A program made the translations under genes and the position numbers. The notes under the pieces are model-generated. The model saw only the letters and a program-made list of their open reading frames with translations. It did not search any database and was not told the DNA's origin. A DNA stretch of 64,000 bases from Apodospora peruviana (Eukaryota; Ascomycota; Sordariomycetes; Sordariales; Lasiosphaeriaceae): NCBI GenBank assembly GCA_033439685.1, contig JAUEDM010000002.1, positions 2,852,001-2,916,000 of the forward strand, read 5' to 3'. The stretch's first letter is position 1; every line of letters starts with the position of its first letter. Of the stretch, positions 35,976 to 46,876 are shown piece by piece.

Positions 35976-37136
35976 CCGCCGGTCTGGGACGACGACGACC
36001 ACCACCCACCTCGACAAAATGACCCAACTAATGGGATCGTGTGCGATGCATTTGTATCATTTGAATGAGTCTTGGGATGGCTTCATTACGCGGACTTCTC
36101 CACTTCTCCCTCAAAGAGGGTCCGCGGAGAGGGTAATCTGGCTCTAAGGCCAGACCCGATGCACGTTCTAGCTGGCTGCTGTTACCACAGACTACCTAGA
36201 TATCAACAGGTGCATCCATCAATTGCCCTTCAAGTGAGATGGATACGGACTTTTGTCCCCCTTTCAGTCAACAATAGAGAATTGTATGATTGTTACAAGT
36301 AGTTGATCTGACAAGTTTACTAGTTTCATCCCACTGCAAATCTATATATATATATATAAACCTGACTATCAAGTACCTGCCACTACCTAAGCCGATTGCC
36401 CAGCATGCTAACTAACGGGACATATGTCGATGAGACTACGGACTTTAAAATCGTACATTATCTACCGGTACATGAAACTCGATAAACGACCAGGAGCTAG
36501 GTGCACTGCAACCCCTCGCCTCACATCAGGCGTGCCTCGGCTCACAGCTGGTTCACGGACCCCGCTCACCGCCCCAAGTCTCTTCCTTCGCCGCTTTCAC
36601 TATAGCTGATCGCCTACTTCCCCGCACTCTTCCTAGCTGCTTCCCCAGACAACTCCACAGGTGGCAGCTGGGTTGCGGGCACTACAGGACAGAAGAAGCT
36701 CCCCCGTGTTTTCCCCCCCTGATGAGAGATCTGAGGTAGCCGTGCGAGCTTCAATGAGGGAGCTCACTAACCTCGGGACGTTTGAAAACGCGTATATTTT
36801 ATATTTTTTTCCTGGACTGTACCGTACTAAATCTGTTCCCATATCATTATTCTTTCTTGGGACGAAAAGTTTTGTTCTCTTGCGGACGACCGTTCAAGAA
36901 CTAACACGACCTATTCCCGTCTCCATATCGACATCTCGGTCATATCAGCTTGATTTCGATCTCTTTATTCCAAACTCCTTCCTCGCTGTCACAACCTTGC
37001 AGCTTCTGCTTTTCTTGGATACCATTGTTCTTGTTGTCAAGAACTCTTGTGAACTTTTGATCCACCTTTCCCTTTACTGTTCACAAGTGAAGCTTATATA
37101 CTTGTCTTTCGTAATTGAACTTGAGGCACACCCAGG
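35976..37136. other. Intergenic region with pyrimidine-rich promoter
   Basis: A short TA repeat lies at about 36342-36357. From about 36580 to the next start codon the plus strand is pyrimidine-rich (T and CT runs), the usual look of a fungal promoter and leader for a well-expressed gene. No coding region is evident. Confidence 0.5.
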
Positions 37137-38228
37137 ATGGCACCTCCAACCACCGCCGTCGCCCAAATGGGGCCCATCACAACCCCCTTAACCACCCTCC
37201 TCGGCATCCGCCACCCAATCCTCCTCGCCGGTATGGCGCGCACGTCAGGCGGACTCCTCGCGGCCGCCGTCTCCAACGCTGGCGGCCTCGGCGTAATAGG
37301 CGGCTTCATGTACACGCCCGACCAGCTGCGCGAGATCATCGCCGAGCTCAAGGCCAACCTTTCCAGTCCTGACCTGCCCTTCGGCGTCGACCTCGCCCTG
37401 CCCCAAATCGGCGGCAATGCGCGCAAGACCAACCACGACTACACCAACGGCAAGCTCGACGAGCTGATCGACATCACCATCGAGTCCGGCGCCAAACTCT
37501 TTGTTTCTGCCGTTGGCGTGCCGCCAAAGTACATCATCGACAAGCTGCATGCCGCCGGGATCTTGGTCATGAACATGGTCGGCCACCCCAAGCACGCCGT
37601 CAAAGCGCTCGACCTCGGCGTCGACATGATCTGTGCGCAGGGCGGCGAGGGCGGCGGCCACACAGGCGACATCGCCAACAGCGTGCTCATTCCGGCCGTG
37701 GTGGACGTCGCGAGACGATACCGACCCAAGTTTCTGGGCGGCAAGCAGACGGCGCTGGTGGTGGCGGCGGGAGGGATATCGAATGGCCGCGGCTTGGCGA
37801 GCTCGCTGATGCAAGGTGCCGCGGGCGTGTGGGTCGGCACGCGGTTCGTGGCGAGCAAGGAAGCCGGTTGCAGCGAGGAGCACAAGAAGGCCGTGGTGAG
37901 CTGCGGGTTTGAAGGGACCGAACGGACGCTCGTGCTGAGCGGCCGGCCGCTGCGGATGAAGACGAACGAGTATATTGCCGCCTGGCACGCGAAGCCGGAG
38001 AAAATCAAGGAGCTGACCGGAAAAGGGGTCGTGCCACTCGAGTATGATCTTGAGGAGGGCAACGAAATCGATCCGCCGCACCTGATGGGCCAGGTGGCCG
38101 GGGCGATCCAGAAGGTGCAGCCTGCAGGAGAGATTGTAGGCGAGATGGTCCAAGAGGCGGCGGAGATGCTTAAACTGGGAGGGGTTTATTTGAGTGGTGG
38201 TTCGAAGAAGGATTCCAGTAAGTTGTAG
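37137..38228 (+). CDS. Nitronate monooxygenase (2-nitropropane dioxygenase family)
   Basis: This is a single-exon FMN enzyme of 363 aa that would oxidise nitronates such as propionate 3-nitronate. The TIM-barrel starts with the ...RHPILLAGMA block and continues through SNAGGLGVIGG, VGVPPKYI and GHPKHAVKALDLGVD. The GEGGGHTGD segment carries His175, the likely catalytic base. Flavin phosphate-binding glycines follow in VVAAGGISNGRGLASSL and GVWVGTRFVAS. The first ATG gives MAPPTTAVAQ; a second at 37167 (MGPITTPL) is equally possible and closer to family N-termini. A 339-residue frame exists on the opposite strand across nearly the whole gene; it follows from the high GC codon bias and is not a gene. 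Confidence 0.93.
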   Translation: MAPPTTAVAQMGPITTPLTTLLGIRHPILLAGMARTSGGLLAAAVSNAGGLGVIGGFMYTPDQLREIIAELKANLSSPDLPFGVDLALPQIGGNARKTNHDYTNGKLDELIDITIESGAKLFVSAVGVPPKYIIDKLHAAGILVMNMVGHPKHAVKALDLGVDMICAQGGEGGGHTGDIANSVLIPAVVDVARRYRPKFLGGKQTALVVAAGGISNGRGLASSLMQGAAGVWVGTRFVASKEAGCSEEHKKAVVSCGFEGTERTLVLSGRPLRMKTNEYIAAWHAKPEKIKELTGKGVVPLEYDLEEGNEIDPPHLMGQVAGAIQKVQPAGEIVGEMVQEAAEMLKLGGVYLSGGSKKDSSKL

Positions 38229-39267
38229 TTGGCTCGATGCTCGATGGGAAGTTGTTTGCTGCATGGTAATGGTGGTTGATTACTTCCCTACCTGGGTGGT
38301 TGAGCGTGCCGTGAAGGCAATGATGTAAATATATGGTCATATATTCATAGTTTCATACCATTAATCATTCTTTTTATCTGCCTATATCTCATTCTTCTCG
38401 TAAGATATATTTTAGGGTATGGTAAGGAGGCCCTTGACGGGGACGCTTGGCGAAGGGCTGAGTAGTGGCAGGTACGGTATTGTCATTAGAAAGCCAACAA
38501 AGAAGATCATTACGGAACAAGCGGAGCAACAGGGCCCCCTACCGGAACACTGGCTTCAGTATTGAGCTATGTGCTAGATAGAACGATTAGGCCATCGCGC
38601 GAATACATAACTGGAACTGAGTAGACGGTTTGCAGGGTTGCTGCTGATAGGAAACAACCCACATAGCCAGTCACACAGAAAGGATATGAACGAATAATGG
38701 AGGAAAAATCGAGCGAGTATAACTCGTGTAAGCCTAGCAACAATTGATCGTAAATGGGAAGCCGCCTGAGCAGAGGACACCAATCGAAAGCCTAGCTTCT
38801 CCATCTAGGGACGTTGTCCCTTGACAACACATATCACACGCGAGCATTCAAGTAAGATAAGGTAGATGCTTTATATTTGTATAGGACGGCGACGACCGAG
38901 AACTTTACTCGATCTTGATGCCCTAGTATCAATCAAGTCCCGCGGATGGGACTGAACCTGATATACTCCAAGTGCGGACAGGCGCACAAACTCCATTCGA
39001 CAGCCTGAGCACTTGCTAGACGTAGGGAATGGGTTGGCTAGAGGGCCATGTCCGGGCGTATCTGAACCTAGGTTGCGTCGTGGGTGGTTGCAGACGCGTT
39101 CCTGGTTGGGTGTTCAGGGCGAAGCCTAGTCCTGCCTGAAATCAGAATGGACCTATCCGTACAGGCCAACTCCATCTGATAGCTCACGTCTGACAAGGCG
39201 CAACAAACGGGCTCAAGGTGGTAGTTTTGTTCTCGGAGTGAATTTCGGTGGTTGGTAGCTTGCTGCC
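38229..39267. other. Convergent intergenic region
   Basis: This 1 kb lies between the 3' ends of the nitronate monooxygenase and NatB genes. It contains a GAACCTAGGTTGC block at about 39064. No gene, tRNA or repeat recognised. Confidence 0.5.
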
Positions 39268-39894
39268 TCACCAGACGTCGCTAGGGTCGACCTCAAACTC
39301 CTCGCCGTTCTCCCGAATATGCTCCTTCTTGAGATCTCTCTTCATGGGCTTGCGCATATCGTAGGCATCTTCGCTGTGCTGTGTCGGGTCGCTCGAGTGG
39401 TCGCCATAATAGTCCTTCACGACGCGGTAGATGCTGTAACCCATGCTCTTGTAGAAGGTGATCGCCTTATAATTCGTACTCCTCACAAACAAATCGACAA
39501 AGAAGGCATTGTTGGCGTCAGCTGCGGCCTCGAGCTGCTCGGTAAGAAGTTTGCCGATGCCTAGACGGCGGGCTTCGGGCGCAACAGTGACGGCGGTGAT
39601 GTGAGCGTGCCAGGGCAGATAGTGTTCCGAGAACTTGTAGACGTCGGGGGACGACTCCACCTTGCCCATGACTACAACACCGGGCAGTCAGATTGGAAGT
39701 GGAATGGTGTTTCGCGGCTACTTACTGTACCCTATGATGTTGCCATGCTGGTCTTCGGCAACCTGGAAAAGAGACGGCCACTTTGCATAGTACTGGAGGT
39801 AGAAGCCGAGCTCGTAGGTCTCGGTTAGGGGATCAAGGTTGCACTTTGACAATTTATTGAGGTCATCGGGCCGGAACCTGCGAAAGTTGGCCAT
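39268..39894 (-). CDS. nat3: NatB catalytic subunit, N-terminal acetyltransferase Naa20/Nat3
   Basis: NatB acetylates protein N-termini beginning Met-Asp, Met-Glu, Met-Asn or Met-Gln, co-translationally. Exon 1 is 39894-39726 and exon 2 is 39671-39268, giving 190 aa. The intron (GTAAGT...TTGTAG, 54 nt) joins to give IIGY/IMGKVE, a conserved segment. The N-terminus, MANFRRF then NLDPLTETY, is diagnostic for Naa20. The acetyl-CoA loop is RRLGIGKLL, followed by FFVDLFVRSTN and EDAYDMRKPMKRD. The upstream frame opens earlier at 39975, but MANF matches the family start. It is divergent from the unknown gene at 40810. Confidence 0.95.
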
Positions 39895-40809
39895 GGTGTT
39901 CGAAAAAAGGCGGCCGCCGTGACTCCGACGATGTTGTCGACGGCGTGGTGGGGTTAAATGTTGTTGGAGACACAAGCCCTTTTCTAATCATCAGGAACCA
40001 GGCACCGTGATTACCATCATTACACAGGTACTGTACGGAATACGGGGTAATAAGTGTACGATGGACTTGGCTGACCACTAACAGATAGTGGAGGCCCACC
40101 CTGCATCACCCGGCATCTAAGGTTTAGATTTGCCTTGAGACTACGGGGCCGAATCAGAATGCAAGTCGGTCCGGAACCGACGCAGCCCAACCGCTTCAAC
40201 GGTTTATCGTCCTTTATTAGGTCTGGACTGTATTGTCAACTGCAGACCAAAAGTCGTGGATGTAGATCTGAAGAGGTAATGGATGCTCACGACCGGCCTC
40301 TGACATCAGTCACAGCCCGGGCTTTTCGGAGAGGTTAGTACCTTAGCATTTCAGGCCGCGACCAGTTACCCGTCATAGCGAAAAGTGTATTCCATATTCC
40401 GTACAAACCGTATTATAGACCGAGCCATTCTGATATCGCATCCAACTCCACCGCGGTCGCTCGACCTTGTCGCTCACGCCTCTGCTCTTCTCTCGAGGGT
40501 CATCCCTGCCCAAATGGTAACCACGTCAGCAACCACTTCACGCGTCAGGTCAAACACATCTTTACTTGGCTCTAGCCCATCAAAACAACCGTCCACCCTT
40601 GGCTGCCAACTGTTTGCACTCAGCGAAGGAGGAAAATAACGATAGAAAAAGGCCCCACTAAACAGGGCGACGGCGTCACATCTACTCGATACCTAGGTAC
40701 CTAACGAGAAAGCGCGACGGCATCCACCTGCCACCTACCTACTTCTGCCCGAGCAGTGAGACCTTCCTGCTGCGCACAACGACGCATCCCCCCCGTCAGT
40801 CAGCCCACC
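39895..40809. other. Divergent promoter region
   Basis: This 0.9 kb serves the NatB gene (minus) and the unknown gene at 40810 (plus). ACCTAGGTACC lies at 40691-40701. No gene seen. Confidence 0.5.
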
Positions 40810-42132
40810 ATGCCGTCCTCACCGCGGACGCCCCGGCATTCGCCACATCCCTCTCTCGAATTCCAGAGTTCGGCATCATCCTCGCCACAGGAGCGCCGGT
40901 ATTCCAAATCGGACTACCCCCAAGAACCCTCGACGCCGTTGCGCAATAGTTTCAACCCAGAAGGTATGGACGGTGTGTTCAGCAGCGGAGGTATGGGAGG
41001 CGGGGCCGACAACGGGCTTGGAAACCTAGCCGATGAGCTCGCCGACATGCTATCGGATGGAGAGGAGGACGATGAGTATTACGGAGATGACGGTGGAGGC
41101 GCGCCGGACATCAGCTTCGAGGCGGAGGAAGATGTTGGGAACACCGATGATCCTACAACAATAGGGAAAGACGGGATACGAGATAGCGTTGTCGACGTAG
41201 AAAGCCCAGCCGACAGCCTCGGTCCAGCTCTGCAACTCCGCCGCGCGAGTCTAGCATTACCGCCAAATGGGAACGGAAGGGGTGGTCATCGACGGACACC
41301 AAGCGAGTATGATGGTAGTGAGTACGGGTCCGACTCTGATCTGGACTCACCCGGGATGCCGCCAAAATTGGTAGAAAAGATCGACGAGGTCGAATCCCTG
41401 GCGAGGAGGGGCTCCGAACACTCGCCCGCCGATGGCGCATTCAAGAGAGTGACGGATGGACTGCGCGATCTGAGCTCACAGTCTGGTGTTGAGGGCGGTG
41501 CTACAAGGCAAGAAGGCTCCCTTCAAGCAACAAAGACACGGAGGGGTTATGCAGAACCTTTCTCTCCTCTTGGCAGCACTATACTAACAAGGCACTGTCA
41601 CGGGACGAACAGACTAATCACGGCGCATTCAGCTCTAACCACCCATCTGAGCCACCAAACACGCCAGCTCCACAGTCTGACGTTCTCGCTTCTGTCACCG
41701 CTCGTCGCTCCTCCAGACTCCGAGACTATCGACCAACTTCTTCCCATGCTGGTCTCCCTGTCGGACAACATGCCGCGCCCGTCGACAACGGCCTTCAACT
41801 CGTTGGCGTCTCTGCACTCCATCACCTCGGACCTGGTTCAGACGCTCAACTATCTATCCGATACGCTGCACATGTCAAGGCAAACGACCACGACGGCGGC
41901 CCGGAGACTTAAGAGCGCCAAGGAGCTCGTGGCGGAGATGAAGGAGGACGAAGAGCTGCGTGAGCAGGGCGAGCGGTGGCTCACACGCGGCGACTGGGGC
42001 GAGAAGCTGCGGAAACGGGAGTGTGCGCATGTTTGCGGAGAGGTCGTGGGTGGATTTGAGGAGGTGTGCAATTCGTGGAGGCAGAGGTTGGTTGCGCAGG
42101 CTGCGGCGGAGGCGCAGACTGGTTTTGCATAA
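40810..42132 (+). CDS. Uncharacterised fungal protein with probable GC-AG intron
   Basis: I do not recognise this gene. The start is chosen as CACCATGCCGTCC at 40810. Read straight through it encodes 440 aa. A better model removes a 105-nt intron, 41508-41612, with donor AAG|GCAAGA, a TACTAAC branch and a GAACAG acceptor, giving 405 aa and the join GGATR/LITAHSALTTHL. The intron is in frame and stop-free, so it is easily missed. The N-terminal half is Ser/Pro-rich and acidic (LADELADMLSDGEEDDEYY). The C-terminal half (residues about 235-405) is helical, with LHSLTFSLLSP, LNYLSDTLHMSRQTTTT and ECAHVCGEVVGGFEEVCNSW; this part looks conserved. No catalytic motif, signal peptide or membrane segment is visible. 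The true donor is uncertain: a GT donor at 41546 with an acceptor at 41632 would also keep the frame. Confidence 0.7.
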   Translation: MPSSPRTPRHSPHPSLEFQSSASSSPQERRYSKSDYPQEPSTPLRNSFNPEGMDGVFSSGGMGGGADNGLGNLADELADMLSDGEEDDEYYGDDGGGAPDISFEAEEDVGNTDDPTTIGKDGIRDSVVDVESPADSLGPALQLRRASLALPPNGNGRGGHRRTPSEYDGSEYGSDSDLDSPGMPPKLVEKIDEVESLARRGSEHSPADGAFKRVTDGLRDLSSQSGVEGGATRQEGSLQATKTRRGYAEPFSPLGSTILTRHCHGTNRLITAHSALTTHLSHQTRQLHSLTFSLLSPLVAPPDSETIDQLLPMLVSLSDNMPRPSTTAFNSLASLHSITSDLVQTLNYLSDTLHMSRQTTTTAARRLKSAKELVAEMKEDEELREQGERWLTRGDWGEKLRKRECAHVCGEVVGGFEEVCNSWRQRLVAQAAAEAQTGFA

Positions 42133-42839
42133 CACGTTCATTTAAGGAAAACTACGGGATTGGTATGGAAGCCACTCCAGATGCACAGATATACCCCTTT
42201 TCTTGGTCAAGTTGAGTGAACGTGGGGCCACCAAGAGTGGCGGAGAGAGAAGTTCGGAAAGGGGAATAGGATGATGACTTAGCATTTACCCGACATTTGG
42301 TCTGTCCGGTCTGGGAGCAAGGATATATGTATCAAGGCATGAGCAAATCCCCGATGATGAAAACGACGATGAATGATGGGGGACAAATACGGCAGGCGGT
42401 GGGCTGGCCATGGAAAGGAGGAGCTAGAGACTCTCCTTTTCTCTTTCTTACATTATCTACACAAATTTTTTGTTGGTGTTTCTTTTGAGTATCATACATA
42501 GGTATATTTGCATATAGCCTGGTTACTTGGTTGCTGGCAGCTAGGCGAAAATAAAATGAGGATGGTGAGGCTGGATGCCCGGTGATTGATGAATATCCTA
42601 CATGGCCTTAATTGGAGGCACTCGGCACGGTTCCGAAAGGCTCGCGAGATATACATGTACAAATGTCATTTTTTGAGAAAAGGTTTGCAAATCATACTAG
42701 GAAACATTGGATGGCACAAACAGACGGTGCTGATAAAGTTCAGGACCAACAACCACATACCTGACCAAATTGACACTCCTCTTCATCCCAGTAAAACCCC
42801 CGACTGTCGTCTCAGCCCGCTATTTTAGAAACCATAGCA
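42133..42839. other. Convergent intergenic region
   Basis: This is 0.7 kb of AT-rich 3' flank shared by the unknown gene and the kelch gene. I see nothing else in it. Confidence 0.5.
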
Positions 42840-45202
42840 TCAAGGCAGCTCATATCTCTCGCTGTTCCCCTGCAACTCTGGGAGCTGCGGTAGAGAAGGC
42901 GGCACGCCATCGGCTACTGCAGTGCCATCATCATCATCACCACCACTACTATCCATGACTCTTGTGATGGTGTCAACACCAGGAGATACCATCGGCTCGC
43001 CAGAAGACTCGGACAGTGGTAGCTCATGTACCACCTGGTCGCTCCCGGCAGCAGCGGTTTCGCTCTCCTCATACGCCGGCGGCGGCCCGGCAGTTGGCTT
43101 CTCGTTACTCCTATCACCAGGTGGCACAGCCCTCGTGGTGGCAACCTCGGGCAACTGGGCCTCGTTGTAGTAGAACCCGGTCGGCGAATACGGATACCTC
43201 GAAGACGAATTGGTGTGTCGTGATCGAGCAGCTGCTTGACTCTGCTGCTGCTGCTGCTGCTGGGTTTGGTCGAGGATTTGGCCTCTATTTTGCAAAGCGT
43301 GTTCATTTTCGCTACTAGTATCGCCAGGTGTTGTAGCAGTAGCTGCGGTCGTGAGCAGTAGCTTCTGCCGGCGGTTGGCGTGGTTGTGGCGGCGCTTGCG
43401 CCGGATGAAAAAGGCCGCGATGAGAGAGACGCCAGCTAGGCCGCCGACGATGCCGCCAGCAATTGCGCCTGCGTTGGTGCCTTCTCTGTAGTTCGATCCG
43501 GGCGGCGGACCGCCCGGGAGGCCGTCTGGGTCGCGAAAGTTATCTTGGGAGAAGATTGTCTCGAGAGCTGGGGAGGCGAAACCTGCTGAAGGTGTTCGTC
43601 CGCTGTGAAATTATTAGCATGAGTTTATGAAGACAGGGATCTTGCTTTGATCCCAAGCTATAGTTGTGCCAAGTCTTGCTTTAGGGAGAAAAAAAAGGAA
43701 TGGACTTGCTTAGCATCGTAATATGACTGAATCTCATCCGCGGGCGCGTACGATCCCGGGTCTCCTGGGGAATAGGAGTCCTTCCACGCCAGACTATGCA
43801 AGTCAAATATGGCCAGACCCTGAGTAAACGGATCAGGGGAACTGAAGACAGAAGTGTACTCGTCGTTTTTGTTGGCGCCGGTCTGCTTGGTGTCAATGCC
43901 CCCGACCGTCATGACCTGGCCGCCCCCGACTGAGTTGCAGGTCAGACCAGCCCGCGGATGTCGGGCGGGATAATTCGCTTTGATCCAGTGGAATCCGGGC
44001 AACGTGAGCACGTATGCATCGTCGAACGGAACTGAGGCAGATCCATGGTTGCCGTCCCAGCCTGCGTAAACGAGAATCTCGTACGTTTGGTGGTTTGACG
44101 CCACGCCTGCAATACAGAACTCCTTACGCGGAGCTGGGTGACTTCCAGATGTCTTTTGCTCGTACCATTCTCGGTCATCTGGGTTGAAAATCTGGACTTT
44201 TTCCAGGGATTTCAGCTTAGTCGACGACCCGGAAACTAGCCCGAGTCCACCACCGCCCTCCCCGCCCGCGGATATCAGAATTCCGGTATTACCAAAGTTC
44301 GGGATGTAAAGCATTCCTCCCTTCTGTACTCTTTCTATAGTTGATGAGCCTGAGTCTAAGATAGGTGTGATCTTTTGTGATGAAAGGTTGTAGGTGAGGA
44401 CACCTGTTATTGGGTTCGGAATGTTCGTGTCATCGCCGAGCACACCTGTTTGTGTCGTCAGTCCCATGTGCTAGGAAGCACAAGAACAGGGGGCCTCTTT
44501 ACCTCCTAGGAAGAAACCAGATCCATCACCACTAGCTACTGATCCATCGAAAGGTCGGGGCTGGTTTGTAAAAATCTCGTCGGCAGTCCCGTTGAGATTC
44601 CGCCACGAGCCGCCCCCGGTCCCGTCCGGTGAGAAGGACCACAGCCCCCGAGGATAGTAAGCGCCATCGCCCAACAACGAACTGACACCAGCGAAGCCAG
44701 TGTATAGTTGTTTATTCTGGTCGTCGACCCATATACCGCCATTTTTCAAGCAAGGGGCCCCGGAGGGCTTGGGAATCGAACGTATTGATGCTGAGCCGTT
44801 AGTCCAACCGTTGGACAGATCGATTGAGAGTAAGGTGTCCGCTGCGGCAGGGGGGGGGGGGGGGGGAGGGGGTGGTTAGAATCAATTTTCCTCGTTGCAG
44901 CCAGAGCGGAAGAGGATCTAACAGTATTGGTAGGCCTTGTTGCCGCCAGTCGAGTTGTATGAGAATTCTCCACCATCGATATACAACCATCCGTCAAGAA
45001 CAGCAGCTTGTAGCACGCGTCAGCGTTATGAACACAGCCAGGTCATAGGTCCAATGGACGTACATGAATGATATGCTCTTCTGAGAAAGACAGAGGCATT
45101 AACTGCACTGTTTGCCTGTCGAGAGACCATCTGAGGTGACTGCAGGGAATGCGAGGCAGCCCATACGCAGCACCAGAGAAGCGATATCTTATTCTTGAAC
45201 AT
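42840..45202 (-). CDS. Kelch-repeat single-pass membrane protein
   Basis: Five exons give 686 aa: 45202-45064, 45006-44923, 44841-44503, 44445-43710 and 43602-42840. The N-terminus (MFKNKISLLWCCVWAASHS) is a signal peptide. The luminal or extracellular part carries kelch-like beta-propeller blades (AVLDGWLYIDGGEF, KNGGIWVDDQNKQLYTGFAG, GGQVMTVGGIDTKQ) with several N-glycosylation sequons. After PALETIF and a Gly/Pro linker, one membrane segment follows (AGAIAGGIVGGLAGVSLIAAFF), then a basic RRKRRHNH stop-transfer. The cytosolic tail has a glutamine run, a PPAY motif (nt 43068-43090) and an acidic Asp cluster. The second intron (44922-44842) has a C-rich tract before its acceptor, and the last intron (43709-43603) is GC-AG. 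Substrate and role are unknown; such fungal proteins are assumed to be cell-surface or wall sensors, which is inference. Confidence 0.85.
44850..44866. repeat. Poly-G run inside a kelch-gene intron
   Basis: Seventeen G on the plus strand are C on the transcribed RNA. The run forms most of the pyrimidine tract just before the acceptor of intron 2 of the kelch gene (intron 44922-44842). Confidence 0.85.
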
Positions 45203-46876
45203 GATCCTGAAGAGCCGCTGTGTGCACCTGGTGGTGGAAAATATAGATTGATTCCAAATCAAGCTGGAGTCAGATTCTTTACTCGGAAGCAATCACCGTC
45301 GCCCTATGGCAACAAACGTCTTCTCAGTCTGCCACATTCTTGGGCGGACTTTCCCAGGAGATTGGGCCATGGCTCAACACTAGAAAGATGGTGGCTAGGT
45401 TTGGCAAAGCTGCAAACGGTCGCAAGCTAATTTTTCCGTTTTGACACCAGTGATTGAAGACGCTGATCTAAACTATCAAAACCGGAGCTGCGGCGAGCAC
45501 TGGAGGTCGCGGTACGTGGGCGGCAGTGCGGGTATAAGCCAAGGCCGAAGTTTGCTTTATGGTTTTTGAAGTATGGGCTACTGCAGGCGTTGGAAGCTCA
45601 ATCTCGGCACCGAGTGAGGCCAATATGGGACCCAACTTCTCTAAGAGGTGGCGGGCGGTCTTAAAACATGCAAGTAGGTATGCAGGAGTGGGGAGAGAAT
45701 CGTGTCCCTGCTGATGACGACAGCAAGGCGAGAGACGATATTTCGACCAAGTATATCAGGATTGAATATCCGCATCAACATGTCGACAAAGTGATTTGCG
45801 ATGGAATAGGGGGTGAACGGGCAGAGATGGCTCATGTGAGATTCCTAGATGTGTTGACATTACCAGTGGCAGCACCAAAACACCAGCAAAAGACGCTGGA
45901 GACAGATATTCGATGCCATATTTAGCGCTCTGAAGTCTAATGACAATCATGGTTGAAGTGTAAAGCATAACAGAAAGCCTACATCATTTGCTTCATTTCC
46001 TCCCGTCGAGTGGACAGGTTGAGGAGAGGGACGACAGAAAGAACACCATAAGGATAGTCAGACGGCCGCGTGGAATCGTGAATAAAAGCAGGAACGGGTA
46101 TTTAGATAATTTCGACGGGAAACATAGGTAATTATGTTCAAGTCCAAAAAAAGAAGAAGAAAAAAGATAAAAAAAAGTCGTCGGGTAGCATGATGTATAT
46201 GGTCCAAGGTTGGGAGGTGTTGTACGGGACTCGGATGAGGGGAGCATCTTTGACGTGTCGTTGAAACTTAACGGTTTCCGTCTCCTCACATGCTGAACTT
46301 CTGAAGTGCACCGTGCACAGGCCAAGTTGTGGTCGGTGCATCCCCGACTTGGAACTGTCCTTTTCGATGAGCGGAGAGCGACGACCAACTCGACAAGCCG
46401 CACCACAGAACTGGGAACTGTGTACTCTAAGCACTTCAACCACATGCCAGTTGTCTATAACAGCTGCCAGGAACGTGCTGCTGACTTCAAGAGCACATAG
46501 CCCTTCTGCGACACTCATTAACCAGAAAGACGAACTTACACAAAGCAGCGGTACGGCGACTCGACGGGCATTAACAGGTACAGGCGCGATCACCCCGGCC
46601 GACGATACGGAGTACGTAGCCATTCCCGGTCCTGATCCACTCCGTGCGCCCGCCTGCTTCCTTGCCTTAGCCTTAGCTTCCACCTCACCTCACACCTCTT
46701 TGCTACACCACGTGTACTGCCTTGACCTTGGACTCGGAGCTAATAACACCTTGCACCTAGCGACAGCTCCCCCAAGCAGTCCGATTGACCGCCCTTCGCA
46801 TTCGTCTCCCCGGACACTCCATCCATAATAAATAACAACGTCCTTGGAGACGACAACAGCTCGCCACCCCGTCAAC
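45203..46876. other. Divergent promoter region, kelch gene and sec23
   Basis: This 1.7 kb contains a TACGGAGTA motif at 46606-46614. Open frames at 45149-45430, 45668-45925 (plus) and 46138-46683 (minus) lack protein-like signatures. No gene called. Confidence 0.5.

Noticed and set aside
37245..38264. 339-codon open frame antisense to the nitronate monooxygenase gene
   Set aside because: It mirrors a GC-rich, strongly biased coding sequence; its product is rich in His, Arg and Leu with no domain, while the sense strand encodes a clear enzyme.
46138..46683. 181-codon minus-strand frame between the kelch gene and sec23
   Set aside because: It overlaps other frames, has mixed composition ending in a Phe run from poly-A DNA, and matches no family I know.
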